Assembly: GCF_001513975.1 (NCBI RefSeq)
Contig: NZ_KQ947984.1
Span: 372,001 to 436,000, forward strand
Length of the DNA stretch: 64,000 nt
Origin: Streptomyces curacoi
GTDB lineage: Bacteria > Actinomycetota > Actinomycetes > Streptomycetales > Streptomycetaceae
Reading direction: 5' to 3'
This document shows, in pieces, positions 27,501 through 36,254 of the stretch. Each line of letters begins with the position of its first letter. Positions within the stretch are counted from its first letter, which is position 1. Under the pieces are notes generated by a model, which ran no database searches, was not told the origin of the DNA, and worked only from the letters and a program-made list of their open reading frames with translations. A program made the translations under genes and the position numbers.

Positions 27501-28056
27501 TGTCCTTGCCGAAGATGTCCTGGTAGTCCGCGGCGGCCTTGAGGGCCTCGTCGAACTGGCCGAGGCGCAGCCGGGTCTGCACCTCGCCGGAGGGGCAGCC
27601 GGTGGAGGCGACGATCCCCTCGGACCACTGGGAGATGGTCTCCTTGTCCATCCGGGGCCACTTCTGGAGCCAGCCCTCGGCGTACGCGTCCGAGGACAGC
27701 CGGAAGAGGTTGTGCAGGCCCGTCTTGTTCACGGCCCACATGGTCTTGTGGGTGTAACCACCGGAACCGGAGACGTCGTCCCGCTTCTGGTGCGGCTGGC
27801 CCCACTGGATCTTGCGCTTGTTGCGCCGCGACTCGGGGGCGACATAAGCCTCGATCCCGATGATCGGGGTGATTCCGGCCTTCTGCGCGGAGTGGAAGAA
27901 GTCGTACGCCCCGTGGAGGTTGCCGTGGTCGGACATGGCGATGTGCGTCATGCCCATCTCGTTGCACGCGTTGAACATGTCCTTCAGCCGCGCGGCACCG
28001 TCCAGCAGCGAGTACTGGGTGTGGACGTGCAGGTGCGTGAACGGCGGCTTTGACAC
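24517..28056 (-). CDS. dnaE: DNA polymerase III alpha subunit
   Basis: 1179 aa, full length for the replicative DnaE1 of actinomycetes. The N-terminal PHP domain begins FTHLHVHTQYSLLDGA (residues 5-20) and has SDHGNLHGAYDF. The polymerase core has PDVDIDFDERRR with the catalytic Asp pair and GRGSAAGSIVAYALG. The later part holds the HhH motif and an OB fold (AVVTIGGIISGLQRKMTKQG). GTG 28056 is chosen over an upstream in-frame ATG because GGAGG lies nine bases before it and it gives SKPPFTHLHVH. It is transcribed alone, with 287 bp to the divergent DUF2252 gene. Confidence 0.98.
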   Translation of the reverse strand: MSKPPFTHLHVHTQYSLLDGAARLKDMFNACNEMGMTHIAMSDHGNLHGAYDFFHSAQKAGITPIIGIEAYVAPESRRNKRKIQWGQPHQKRDDVSGSGGYTHKTMWAVNKTGLHNLFRLSSDAYAEGWLQKWPRMDKETISQWSEGIVASTGCPSGEVQTRLRLGQFDEALKAAADYQDIFGKDKYFLELMDHGIEIEHRVREGLLEIGKKLGIPPLVTNDSHYTYAHEAGAHDALLCIQTGKNLSDPDRFKFDGTGYYLKSTDEMYAIDSSDAWQQGCANTLLVAEMVDTTGMFEKRDLMPKFDIPEGYTEVTWFKEEVRRGMERRYPDGIPEDRQKQADYEMDTIISMGFPGYFLVVADFIMWAKKQGIAVGPGRGSAAGSIVAYALGITDLDPIPHGLIFERFLNPERISMPDVDIDFDERRRVEVIRYVTEKYGADKVAMIGTYGTIKAKNAIKDSARVLGYPYAMGDRITKAMPADVLGKGIPLSGITDPNHPRYSEAGEVRAMYENEPDVKKVIDTAKGVEGLVRQMGVHAAGVIMSSETITEHVPVWVRHTDGVTITQWDYPSCESLGLLKMDFLGLRNLTIMDDAVKMVKSNKGIDIDLLSLPLDDPTTFELLQRGDTLGVFQFDGGPMRSLLRLMKPDNFEDISAVSALYRPGPMGMNSHTNYALRKNGQQEITPIHKELEEPLKEVLDVTYGLIVYQEQVQKAAQIIAGYSLGEADILRRVMGKKKPEELEKNFVIFQAGARKNGYSDEAIQALWDVLVPFAGYAFNKAHSAAYGLVSYWTAYLKANHPAEYMAALLTSVKDDKDKSAVYLNECRRMGIKVLPPNVNESVHNFAAQGDDVILFGLEAVRNVGTNVVESIIKARKAKGKYASFPDYLDKIDAAACNKRTTESLIKAGAFDSLGHTRKGLTAHFEPMIDNVVAVKRKEAEGQFDLFGGMGEEQSNEPGFGLDVQFTDEEWDKTYLLAQEREMLGLYVSDHPLFGLEHVLSDKADAGIAQLTGGEHADGAVVTIGGIISGLQRKMTKQGNAWAIATVEDLAGSIECMFFPATYQLISTQLVEDAVVFVKGRLDKREDVPRLVAMELMVPDLSNAGTNAPVVLTIPAVKVTPPMVSRLGEILSHHKGDSEVRIKLQGPTKTTVLRLDRHRVKPDPALFGDLKVLLGPSCLAG

Positions 28057-28343
28057 GGTTTCGGCCTCCAATGAGCAGGTGCGGCGCGAAGCGCCTCGTT
28101 TGAGGGGCGGTGGTCGGGTGACGGGCGGGCGGACGTCGACAGGATCCGGACGGGACCCCGACGGGCTGCGGACAGTCTGGGGGACAGCGTCGAAGTCTAT
28201 GCCTCGGCACTGACACTCGGGCCGCTTCCCCGCGTACCTTCATGCGGAGGACGCGGGCACTCCCTCGCACGCTCGTACGTTGCCGGGGAGGGGACGGTCC
28301 GCCCCACACGTCATGCACCACCTGCACCAGGAGGCACCCAGCG

Positions 28344-29669
28344 ATGTCGGTCCCCCAGCTCAACGACGAGCAGCGCGGCGACGAGATCCTCGCCGTCTTC
28401 GACACCGCCTTCGGCGAGCTCCTGGCCGCCGACCCGGCCGCGTTCCGCGTGAAGTTCCGGAAGATGGCGGCCTCGGCCTTCGCGTTCTACCGCGGCACGG
28501 CGTGCCTCTTCTACCACGACCTCGACCCGGAGAAGCGGGGCGGCCCGTACCTGGACGAGCGCACCTCGCGGGTGTGGATCCACGGCGATCTGCACGCGGA
28601 GAACTTCGGCACGTACATGGACGCCCACGGCCGCCTGGTCTTCAACGTCAACGACTTCGACGAGGCGTACGTCGGCCCCTTCACCTGGGACCTCAAGCGC
28701 TTCGCCGCCTCGGTCGCCCTCATCGGGTACGCCAAGGCGCTCAGCGACGAGCAGATCACCGAGCTGGTGCGGATCTACGCGGGCGCCTACCGCGAGCGCG
28801 TGCACGCCCTGGCGACCGGCGCCAAGAGCGACGAGGTGCCGCCGTTCACGCTGGACACCGCCCAGGGGCCGCTCCTGGACGCGCTGCGGGACGCCCGCGC
28901 GCTGACCCGCTTCGGGCTGCTGGAGTCGATGACCGAGATCCGCGACTTCGAACGCCGCTTCACCTCGGGCGGCGGCGCCATCGAGCTGGACGCTGCCACC
29001 CGCTACAAGGTGCTCGCGGCCTTCGACGGCTATCTGGAGACGCTGCCGGACGCCTCGCTGGCCCGCCCGGACTCCTACCGGGTGAAGGACGTGGTCGGCC
29101 GCCGCGGCATCGGCATCGGATCGGCCGGACTGCCGTCGTACAACATCCTGCTGGAGGGCCACACCGACGCCCTGGAGAACGACGTCGTGATCTACATCAA
29201 GCAGGCCCAGACCCCGGCCGTCTCCCGGCACATCACGGACCAGGCGCTGCGCGACTACTTCCAGCACGAGGGGCACCGCACGGTGATCTCCCAGCGCGCC
29301 CTGCAGGCGCACGCCGACCCGTGGCTGGGCTGGACCGAGCTGGACGGCGCGGGCCAGCTGGTCGCCGAGGTCTCGCCGTACGCCGTGGACCTGGACTGGG
29401 GCGACATCGACGACCCGGAGGAGATCGCGGCGGTCGTCGCCGACCTCGGCCGGGCCACGGCCACCATGCACGCGGCGGCGGACGACACCTCCGGCGAGTC
29501 CCTGGTTCCGTTCTCCACCGAGCGGGCCATCGACGCGGCGATCGCGGCGGACGAGGACGGCTTCGGGGAGCTCCTGGTGGACTTCGCGCACGACTACGGC
29601 GCACGCGCGCGTGCCGACCACCAGATCTTCGTGGACCTGTTCCGCAACGGCCGCATTCCGGGTCTGTGA
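28344..29669 (+). CDS. DUF2252 kinase-fold-like protein
   Basis: 441 aa. ATG 28344 has AGGAGG upstream. Motifs reminiscent of aminoglycoside-phosphotransferase/protein-kinase folds are WIHGDLHAENFGTYMDAHGR (an HGDLHxEN catalytic-type loop, residues ~78-97) and FNVNDFDEAYVGPFTWDLKR (a DFD metal-binding-like site). These are known features of DUF2252, whose substrate is unknown. It is soluble. The 287-bp gap to dnaE is a divergent promoter region. Confidence 0.85.
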   Translation: MSVPQLNDEQRGDEILAVFDTAFGELLAADPAAFRVKFRKMAASAFAFYRGTACLFYHDLDPEKRGGPYLDERTSRVWIHGDLHAENFGTYMDAHGRLVFNVNDFDEAYVGPFTWDLKRFAASVALIGYAKALSDEQITELVRIYAGAYRERVHALATGAKSDEVPPFTLDTAQGPLLDALRDARALTRFGLLESMTEIRDFERRFTSGGGAIELDAATRYKVLAAFDGYLETLPDASLARPDSYRVKDVVGRRGIGIGSAGLPSYNILLEGHTDALENDVVIYIKQAQTPAVSRHITDQALRDYFQHEGHRTVISQRALQAHADPWLGWTELDGAGQLVAEVSPYAVDLDWGDIDDPEEIAAVVADLGRATATMHAAADDTSGESLVPFSTERAIDAAIAADEDGFGELLVDFAHDYGARARADHQIFVDLFRNGRIPGL

Positions 29670-29758
29670 CGGAAAGGCCGCTCACCGGCGCTCTCCGGCC
29701 CCTCTCCGGCACCCTTTAAGGGTCTCTTACAGGACTACGTGGCACACTCTCCTCCGCT

Positions 29759-30457
29759 ATGGACATATCCGGGACCCAGCTCCGAGCCGTACGCGCGGCG
29801 CTCTTCACGGCACTCGTCGTGACGCTCAGCACCGCGTCGCACGTGCTGCTGTCCCGGGCGCCGCTGCCGTTGAACACGGTGGCCCTGGTAGCGGCCGGCG
29901 TGTTCGTGTTCGCGTACGTCCTGGCGGGCCGGGAGCGGAGTTTCGGGCGGATCGCCGCCCTGCTGATCCCGCTGGAGCTGGCGGCCGACACCATCCTCAC
30001 CACCGGGCAGCACGTCTGTTACGGCAGGGCGGGCGGCCCGGTCGCCGGCCCGCTGCGGTCCGTCGGCTTCGACGTGCTGTGCGGCGACGACACCGCCGTG
30101 GGCGCCCCGCTGGCCGGGGTGACCGGTGCCGACCCGCACCGGGTGGCCACGCTCCTCGCCCATGCCGACCCGGCGACGCCCTGGCTGCTGCTCGGCGCGC
30201 ACATCGGCGTCGGCCTGATCGCCGCCGCCTGGCTGCGCCGCGGCGAGCGGGCCCTGGCCCAGCTGGTGGGGGCGGTGGCGGCCACCACCTTCCGCCCGCT
30301 GCTGCTGGCGGTCGCCGCGGTGACGGTGCGCCGGACCGCGCGGGTCCGCCGCCTGCCGCGCCCCGCCCGCCGTACGGCCACCTCCCGCAGCCGCCTGCTC
30401 GTGCACTCCCTGGGACGGCGTGGACCGCCGTGCTCGCCCGCCTTCACCTGCGCGTGA
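29759..30457 (+). CDS. Multi-pass membrane protein of unknown function
   Basis: 232 aa with about five hydrophobic segments (14-33, 40-60, 66-82, 137-158, 170-192) and a basic C-terminal tail rich in Arg ([20 protein letters not shown]). No motif was recognised, although CYGRAGG and DVLCGDD contain cysteines in an extracytoplasmic loop. The ATG at 29759 has no clear RBS; the transcript might start close to it. It precedes the DsbA-like gene by 80 bp. A partner role in thiol or metal handling is possible from context only. Confidence 0.65.
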   Translation: MDISGTQLRAVRAALFTALVVTLSTASHVLLSRAPLPLNTVALVAAGVFVFAYVLAGRERSFGRIAALLIPLELAADTILTTGQHVCYGRAGGPVAGPLRSVGFDVLCGDDTAVGAPLAGVTGADPHRVATLLAHADPATPWLLLGAHIGVGLIAAAWLRRGERALAQLVGAVAATTFRPLLLAVAAVTVRRTARVRRLPRPARRTATSRSRLLVHSLGRRGPPCSPAFTCA

Positions 30458-30537
30458 ACGGCACCTGAGCACCCAAGGCCACCCCTACGTACGTATCCCG
30501 CACACGACGTGTGCGCGTCCCCATGGAGATCAACAAC

Positions 30538-31338
30538 ATGAGCAAGCGGAACAGCCAGGCGGCGAAGACGGCGGCCCGGGAGCGGCTGCGCGCCGAGCGC
30601 GAGCGCGAGGCCAAGCGGGCGAAGGTCAAGCGGCAGATCATCGTCGCCTGCTCCATCGTCGGCGTCCTCGCGATAGCCGGCGGCATCAGCTACGCGGTCG
30701 TCCAGGGCAACAAGCCCACGAAGTGGGAGGAGGCCGCCGACGCCAAGGTCGTCGCCCCCGCCCACACCTCCGGCAAGAACGGCACGACCGTGGTGATCGG
30801 CGAGTCCAAGTCCGACAACGTGGTCCACCTCTACGAGGACCCGCGCTGCCCGGCCTGCGCCACCTTCGAGCAGACCGTCGGCGAGACCGTCGACAAGGGC
30901 ATGGAGGACGGCGACTACAAGCTCTCCTTCACCATCGGCACCTTCCTCGACGACCGGCTCGGCGGCGAGGGCTCCAAGAACGCCCTGAGCGCGCTCGGCG
31001 CCGCGCTGAACGTCAGCCCCGAGGCGTTCCTGGACTACAAGGCCGCCCTGTACTCGGCGAAGTACCACCCGGAGGAGACCACCGACGAGCTCGCCAAGGA
31101 CAGCTACCTGCTCAAGGTGGCCGACACGGTGGACGCGCTGAAGAACAACAAGAAGTTCCAGGACGCCGTCGAGAAGGGCACGTACGACGCCTGGGCCATG
31201 AAGATGAGCCAGTCCTTCGACGACACCAAGGACGTCCAGTCGACCCCGACCATCAAGATCAACGACAAGGTGATCGAGAACCCGACGACCGTCGCCGCCT
31301 GGGAGACCGCGCTCAAGAACGCGGGCATCACCAAGTAA
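30538..31338 (+). CDS. Membrane-anchored DsbA-like thiol:disulfide oxidoreductase
   Basis: 266 aa. A basic cytoplasmic leader (residues 1-32) precedes a single transmembrane helix (33-55) and an extracytoplasmic thioredoxin-fold domain. The CPAC active site (Cys104, Cys107) lies in EDPRCPACATFEQT and the cis-Pro loop in QSTPTIKIND. ATG 30538 is used, with GGAG upstream; upstream in-frame starts lack support. The protein resembles the partial protein at 1-58. Its 3' end is reiterated in a 19-20 bp tandem array and a strong terminator follows. Confidence 0.88.
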   Translation: MSKRNSQAAKTAARERLRAEREREAKRAKVKRQIIVACSIVGVLAIAGGISYAVVQGNKPTKWEEAADAKVVAPAHTSGKNGTTVVIGESKSDNVVHLYEDPRCPACATFEQTVGETVDKGMEDGDYKLSFTIGTFLDDRLGGEGSKNALSALGAALNVSPEAFLDYKAALYSAKYHPEETTDELAKDSYLLKVADTVDALKNNKKFQDAVEKGTYDAWAMKMSQSFDDTKDVQSTPTIKINDKVIENPTTVAAWETALKNAGITK

Positions 31339-31385
31339 CGCGGGCATCGCCAGGCAACGCCGGGCATCGCCAGGTAACGCCGGGC
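31318..31385. repeat. 19-20 bp tandem repeat at the stop codon of the DsbA-like gene
   Basis: Copy 1 (31318-31336) is the last codons of the gene. Copy 2 (31337-31355), copy 3 (31356-31375) and a partial copy (31376-31385) follow in the 3' region. The shared core is AACGC-GGGCATC-CCA-G, with the TAA stop at the junction of copies 1 and 2. Confidence 0.85.
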
Positions 31386-31405
31386 GGCCCCGGCGACGCG
31401 TGGTC

Positions 31406-31441
31406 AAGAGCGGGCGAACTTTTGCCAGTTCGCCCGCTCTT
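31406..31441 (+). terminator. Terminator between the DsbA-like gene and phoD
   Basis: A perfect 14-bp stem (31406-31419 with 31428-31441), loop TTTTGCCA. It stops transcription from the DsbA-like gene. It ends 29 bp before the phoD start, so the phoD promoter must lie within or overlap it. Confidence 0.75.
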
Positions 31442-31470
31442 GTTCATACCGATCAGTAACCTGATCGTCT

Positions 31471-33141
31471 GTGACCAGTCGATACAGATCACCAGAGCAG
31501 CTCAACTCCCTTGCCCCGCGCCGCCGTACGGTCGTCAAGGCCGCGGCGGCGACGGCCGGCGCTGCGATCGTCGCAGCCCCGCTCGCCGCCGCGGTGCCCG
31601 CCGGTGCCGCCGAGGCGGCCCCCGCCTTCCTGCACGGCGTCGCCTCCGGCGACCCGCTGCCCGACGGCGTCCTGCTGTGGACCCGGGTGACGCCCACCGC
31701 CGAGGCGACCCCCGGCTCCGGGCTCGGCCCGGACATCGAGGTCAGCTGGATCGTCGCCCTGGACAGGGAACTGACGAACATCGTCACCAAGGGCTCGACC
31801 ACCGCGACCGCCGCCTCCGACCACACCGTCAAGGCGGACATACGAGGCCTGGAGCCGGCCACCGACTACTGGTTCCGCTTCTCGGCCGGCGGGACCGACT
31901 CCCCGGTGGCGCGTACCCGCACCGCGCCGGCGGCGAGCGCGTCCGTGGCCGGCCTGCGCTTCGGCGTGGTCTCCTGCGCCAACTGGGAGGGCGGCTACTT
32001 CTCCGCGTACCGCCATCTCGCGGCCCGCGGCGACCTGGACGCCTGGCTCCACCTCGGCGACTACATCTACGAGTACGGCACCGGCCAGTACGGCACGCGC
32101 GGCACCGTCGTACGCCGGACCGCGCCCACCCACGAGATCCTCACCCTCGCCGACTACCGCGTCCGGCACGGCACGTACAAGACGGACCCGGATCTGCAGG
32201 CCCTGCACGCCAAGGCACCCGTCATCGCGATCTGGGACGACCACGAGATAGCCAACGACGCCTGGTCGGGCGGCGCCGAGAACCACACCGAGGGCGCCGA
32301 GGGCACCTGGGCCGCGCGCCAGGCCGCGGCGAAGCAGGCCTACTTCGAGTGGATGCCGGTGCGTCCGGCGCTCGCCGGCACCACCTACCGCCGGCTGCGC
32401 TTCGGCAAGCTCGCCGACCTCTCCCTGCTCGACCTGCGCTCGTTCCGCTCACAGCAGGTCTCGGTCGGCGACGGCGAGGTCGACGACCCGGACCGCACCC
32501 TCACGGGGCGCGCCCAACTGGACTGGCTGAAGGCCGGGCTGACGTCCTCCGACACCACCTGGCGGCTGGTCGGCAACTCGGTGATGATCTCGCCGTTCGC
32601 GATCGGCTCCCTCACCGCGGACCTGCTGAAGCCGCTGGCCAAGCTGCTGGGCCTGCCGCAGGAGGGGCTCGCCCTCAACCCCGACCAGTGGGACGGCTAC
32701 ACGGACGACCGCCGGGAGCTGCTCGCCCATCTGCGCTCGCACGCGATCCGCAACACCGTGTTCCTGACCGGCGACATCCACATGGCGTGGGCCAACGACG
32801 TGCCGGTGGACGCGGGTACGTATCCGCTGTCCGCCTCCGCCGCCACGGAGTTCGTCGTCACCTCGGTCACCTCCGACAACCTCGACGACATCGTGAAGGT
32901 CCCCGAGGGCACGGTCTCCGCGATCGCCGCGCCGATCATCAAGGCCGCCAACCGCCATGTCCACTGGGTCGACACGGACCGCCACGGCTACGGCGTCCTG
33001 GACATCACGGCCGACCGCGCGCAGATGGACTACTACGTCCTGTCCGACCGCACGAAGGCGGACGCGACCGCGAAGTGGGCCCGTTCGTACCGCACCCGCA
33101 GCGGGACGCAGAAGGTCGAGCGGACCTACGACCCCGTGTAG
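31471..33141 (+). CDS. phoD: PhoD-type alkaline phosphatase, Tat-exported
   Basis: 556 aa. The Tat signal peptide has RRRTVVK (residues 17-23) followed by a hydrophobic Ala/Gly-rich stretch ending near AGAAEA. The PhoD_N domain has [20 protein letters not shown], and the metallophosphatase domain carries [18 protein letters not shown] and TGDIHMAW, the metal ligands of the PhoD family (Fe/Ca type). It releases phosphate from organic phosphomonoesters outside the cell. PhoP control is typical in Streptomyces, but I do not see convincing PHO-box repeats. GTG 31471 is the start; no leader RBS is obvious. Confidence 0.92.
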   Translation: MTSRYRSPEQLNSLAPRRRTVVKAAAATAGAAIVAAPLAAAVPAGAAEAAPAFLHGVASGDPLPDGVLLWTRVTPTAEATPGSGLGPDIEVSWIVALDRELTNIVTKGSTTATAASDHTVKADIRGLEPATDYWFRFSAGGTDSPVARTRTAPAASASVAGLRFGVVSCANWEGGYFSAYRHLAARGDLDAWLHLGDYIYEYGTGQYGTRGTVVRRTAPTHEILTLADYRVRHGTYKTDPDLQALHAKAPVIAIWDDHEIANDAWSGGAENHTEGAEGTWAARQAAAKQAYFEWMPVRPALAGTTYRRLRFGKLADLSLLDLRSFRSQQVSVGDGEVDDPDRTLTGRAQLDWLKAGLTSSDTTWRLVGNSVMISPFAIGSLTADLLKPLAKLLGLPQEGLALNPDQWDGYTDDRRELLAHLRSHAIRNTVFLTGDIHMAWANDVPVDAGTYPLSASAATEFVVTSVTSDNLDDIVKVPEGTVSAIAAPIIKAANRHVHWVDTDRHGYGVLDITADRAQMDYYVLSDRTKADATAKWARSYRTRSGTQKVERTYDPV

Positions 33142-33217
33142 GGGCCTCGCCCGAGGGTCGATTTTCGGCCAATGCCGGGCTGATTGAGGACCACCGACCG
33201 GAGATCACATCGCTACG

Positions 33218-33261
33218 GCGGGTGGTGTGAGGCACGTTCCGAATCCGGACACACCACCCGC
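33218..33261 (+). terminator. Terminator downstream of phoD
   Basis: A 12-bp stem (33218-33229 with 33250-33261, GCGGGTGGTGTG paired with CACACCACCCGC) has a 20-base loop, 77 bp past the phoD stop. The 319-bp gap 33142-33460 otherwise holds only the protease leader. Confidence 0.55.
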
Positions 33262-33379
33262 CCGGGCGGCGGAACCCGTTACGCCGCGATCTCACACTCC
33301 GGACGGTTGATCATTCACTTACCCCAATCCTCCCCCTATGCCGGGTAATTGATTGGGCCTGATCGATTCTCTTCGGACA

Positions 33380-33391
33380 TGGACATGTCCA
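33380..33391. promoter_or_regulatory. 12-bp perfect palindrome upstream of the secreted protease
   Basis: TGGACATGTCCA is a perfect palindrome and is preceded directly by another GGACAT copy (33375-33380). It lies 70 bp before the protease start, so it could be an operator, but no known regulator motif is matched. Confidence 0.35.
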
Positions 33392-33460
33392 CGTAATCTC
33401 CGGGCGGTGGCCAGGAAGACCCCTGTGCCCTTCTCCCCAACGCAGCAGCTAGGAGTCAGC

Positions 33461-34453
33461 ATGCGTGCGCTTGCCCGGATATCACCCCATACGCGCAGAC
33501 GCGTTCTCGCCACGGCCACGGTGGCCGGAACCCTGATGCTCGCTCCCCTCTCGGCGCCCACCACAGTCGCGGCGGCCCCGGCTCCGGCCGCCGACTGCGC
33601 CGAGGAGGCCGGCCACTCCACGGCCCGCGAGGCCCACCCCGGACACAGCGGCGAGGCCGTCGCCGAGCCCAACGAGATCAGCGCCGCCAAGGCCCAGGCG
33701 ATGGACACCGAGCTGCGCGCGAAGCTCGACAAGCTGCCCGCCTCGGGCAGCCGCAGCCTCGCCGCGGCGGCCTCGACCACCATCCCGGTCTACTTCCACG
33801 TCATCCACGACGGCGCGACCGGCCAGCTCAGCTCCGCCGACATAGGCGCCCAGATGAACGTCCTGAACTCCGCCTTCGGCGGCCAGGGCACCGGCAACGC
33901 CGACTCCGGCTACCAGTTCACCCTGGCCGGGACGGACTACACCGACAACGCGGCCTGGTACAACGTCGGTTACGGCTCACCGGAGGAGAAGGCGATGAAG
34001 ACCGCCCTGCGCAAGGGCGGCGCGAACGCGCTCAACATCTACACCGCCAACCTCGGCGACGACCTCCTCGGCTGGGCCACCTTCCCCAGCTCCTACAAGT
34101 CCAGCCCGTCCATGGACGGCGTGATGCTCCTCGACGCCTCGCTGCCGGGCGGCTCGGCGGCCAACTACAACGAGGGCGACACCGCCACGCACGAGGTCGG
34201 CCACTGGATGGGCCTCTACCACACCTTCCAGGGCGGCTGTAACGGCAACGGCGACTACGTGGAGGACACCCCGGCCGAGAAGAGCGCCGCCTACCAGTGC
34301 CCGGAGGGGCGGGACACCTGCACCCGGAAGGCGGGCGTGGACCCGATCCACAACTTCATGGACTACACGTACGACTCCTGCATGTACCAGTTCACCGCCG
34401 GCCAGGTGACGCGCATGCAGCAGAACTGGGCAGCGTACCGGGCCGCAGGCTGA
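33461..34453 (+). CDS. Secreted pappalysin-type (M43B) zinc metalloprotease
   Basis: 330 aa. An N-terminal signal peptide (basic RRR at 12-14, hydrophobic core, likely cut near APA) precedes a propeptide-like Ala/Glu-rich region and the protease domain starting [13 protein letters not shown]. The metzincin zinc site [11 protein letters not shown] (His244, Glu245, His248, His254) and Met-turn [11 protein letters not shown] are intact. Four cysteines between Gly258 and Cys314 likely form disulfides. ATG 33461 has AGGAG upstream. It is predicted to degrade extracellular protein. Confidence 0.9.
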   Translation: MRALARISPHTRRRVLATATVAGTLMLAPLSAPTTVAAAPAPAADCAEEAGHSTAREAHPGHSGEAVAEPNEISAAKAQAMDTELRAKLDKLPASGSRSLAAAASTTIPVYFHVIHDGATGQLSSADIGAQMNVLNSAFGGQGTGNADSGYQFTLAGTDYTDNAAWYNVGYGSPEEKAMKTALRKGGANALNIYTANLGDDLLGWATFPSSYKSSPSMDGVMLLDASLPGGSAANYNEGDTATHEVGHWMGLYHTFQGGCNGNGDYVEDTPAEKSAAYQCPEGRDTCTRKAGVDPIHNFMDYTYDSCMYQFTAGQVTRMQQNWAAYRAAG

Positions 34454-34455
34454 GG

Positions 34456-35025
34456 CTAGAGGGTCTCCAGGAAGCCGAGCGTCACCCGCCAGGTGGCCTC
34501 GGCGGCCTCCTCGTCGTAGTCCGGCAGGCCGGGGTCGGTGTACAGATGGCCGGCCCCGGCGTACCGGTACACCTCGACGTCGGCGCCCGCTCTGCCCATC
34601 TGCAGATACCAGGCGCTCAGCCAGTCGTCCGTCTCGAACGGGTCCGGCTCCGCGACATGCAGCTGCACCGGCAGACCGTCCACCGAGGCGTTCGGCGCGA
34701 TGTCCGACGTGCCGTGCAGGAGCAGCAGCCCGCGCGCCTTCTCGTCGCCGAGCGCGAGGGTCTGGGCGATGGAGGCGCCGAGCGAGAACCCGGCGTACAC
34801 CAGGCCGCGCTCCGAGTAGGGCGCGGCGGCGAGCACGGCGCGCTTCAGCAGCTCGTCCTTGCCGACCTGCCCGTTGTACTCCATGCCCTCCTCGACCGTC
34901 TCGAACGTGCGCCCCTCGAAGAGGTCCGGCGTCCACACCTCGTGTCCGGCGGCGCGCAGCCGGTCCGCGGCCTGGCGCACCGCGGGCCTGAGGCCATAGG
35001 TCGAGTGAAAGAGCATGATGTTCAT
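34456..35025 (-). CDS. Dienelactone-hydrolase-family alpha/beta hydrolase
   Basis: 189 aa. The nucleophile elbow is GFSLGAS (Ser102 area) rather than the GxCxGG usual in true dienelactone hydrolases; the acid lies in AEPDPFE and the His in AGHLYTDPG. The opening MLFHSTYGLRPAVRQAADRL matches the family. So this is a Ser-type hydrolase whose substrate is unknown. ATG 35025 is the start. It converges with the protease gene (stop 34453), leaving only 2 bp between stops. Confidence 0.82.
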   Translation of the reverse strand: MNIMLFHSTYGLRPAVRQAADRLRAAGHEVWTPDLFEGRTFETVEEGMEYNGQVGKDELLKRAVLAAAPYSERGLVYAGFSLGASIAQTLALGDEKARGLLLLHGTSDIAPNASVDGLPVQLHVAEPDPFETDDWLSAWYLQMGRAGADVEVYRYAGAGHLYTDPGLPDYDEEAAEATWRVTLGFLETL

Positions 35026-35120
35026 GAGGCCATCGTGCCAGCCGGGTACGACAACGCCGTGACCACCGCCTCACGGACGCACATGTTCATGACCCCCCTC
35101 GGCTGGTTACGTTCGAGGGC

Positions 35121-36239
35121 ATGGAGAACATACTCCGACCGCTGATCGTGATCGGCGGCTCGGTCCTGCTCACCCTGATCATCGGGTGGGCCACCGACCG
35201 CCTGTTGCGCAAGGCCGACGACCGGCACAGTGAGACACCGCTGTGGGGTCTGCTGCGCCGCGCCCGCATCCCCTACCAGCTCGTGCTGTGCACGGCCCTG
35301 CTCAGAGGGTCGTACCACGAGGCCGATCTGCTCCCCGAGCACCGGGTCGCCGTCGGCCGGGTGCTGACGCTGGTGCTGATCGGGGCGACGGCCTGGCTGG
35401 CGATCCGTATCGCGGCGGCGGTGGTGGAGACGACGTACACCCGCTACGCCCGTGCCCACCATGACGCGGCCCGGGTCCGGCGGGTGCGCACCCAGGTGTC
35501 GCTGATCATGCGCGTGGTGTCGGCGGTCGTCGGCGTGGTGGCCGTGGCGGCGATGCTGCTGACGTTTCCGGCGTTCCGCGCGGCCGGCGCCTCTCTGCTG
35601 GCCTCGGCCGGCATCCTCGGCATAGTCGCCGGTGTCGCGGCCCAGTCCACGCTGAGCAACATGTTCGCCGGGTTCCAGATCGCCTTCGGCGACATGGTGC
35701 GCCTGGGTGACACGGTCGTGGTGGACGGCGAGTGGGGCACGGTCGAGGAGGTCACCCTGACGTTCCTGACGGTGCGGACATGGGACGAGCGCCGGATCAC
35801 GATGCCGGTGTCGTACTTCACCTCCAAGGCCTTCGAGAACTGGTCGCGCGGCGGTGCCCAGATGACCGGCACCGTCTACCTCCACATCGACCACTCGGCG
35901 CCGATGGACAAGATGCGCGACAAGCTCCGCGACATCCTGCGGGACTGCCCGGCGTGGGACGGCCGCGCCTTCGGCCTGGACGTCACGGACTCGACGCCGA
36001 GCACCATGCAGGTCCGGGCCCTGATCACGGCCAAGGACCCGGACGACCTCTGGACGGTACGGGTCACGGTGCGCGAGCAGCTGATCCGCTGGCTGGCCGA
36101 CGAGCACCCGTACGCGCTGCCGCGCGTCAACGCGGCGGACGCGGCCCTGCCGCCCGGCTTTCCCGCCTCCGGCCGCATCCCGGCCCGCCGGGCGTTCCAG
36201 CACGACCATCAGCCGGCGGCGCGCCCGGACCGTCCCTGA
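35121..36239 (+). CDS. MscS-family mechanosensitive channel
   Basis: 372 aa. Transmembrane helices near residues 5-22, 80-100 and 130-155 lead to the pore-lining TM3 region with the Ala/Gly-rich FRAAGASLLASAGILGIVAG and QSTLSNMFAGFQIAFGDM. The beta domain has VVDGEWGTVEEVTLTFLTVR, typical of MscS. The C-terminal ~80 residues form the cytoplasmic cage. It opens under membrane tension during osmotic down-shock. ATG 35121 is used. Confidence 0.9.
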   Translation: MENILRPLIVIGGSVLLTLIIGWATDRLLRKADDRHSETPLWGLLRRARIPYQLVLCTALLRGSYHEADLLPEHRVAVGRVLTLVLIGATAWLAIRIAAAVVETTYTRYARAHHDAARVRRVRTQVSLIMRVVSAVVGVVAVAAMLLTFPAFRAAGASLLASAGILGIVAGVAAQSTLSNMFAGFQIAFGDMVRLGDTVVVDGEWGTVEEVTLTFLTVRTWDERRITMPVSYFTSKAFENWSRGGAQMTGTVYLHIDHSAPMDKMRDKLRDILRDCPAWDGRAFGLDVTDSTPSTMQVRALITAKDPDDLWTVRVTVREQLIRWLADEHPYALPRVNAADAALPPGFPASGRIPARRAFQHDHQPAARPDRP

Positions 36240-36254
36240 CCGTTCTCGGCCGGC

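Noticed and set aside
24661..28053. A very long open frame on the plus strand opposite dnaE
   Set aside because: It is the complement of the dnaE coding sequence; high GC3 content keeps the antisense frame open. It has low-complexity composition and no RBS or recognised domain.
31428..31470. PHO-box-like GTTC repeats upstream of phoD
   Set aside because: Two GTTC-starting segments at 31428 and 31442 are spaced 14 bases apart, not the 11 of PHO boxes, and lie in the terminator stem.
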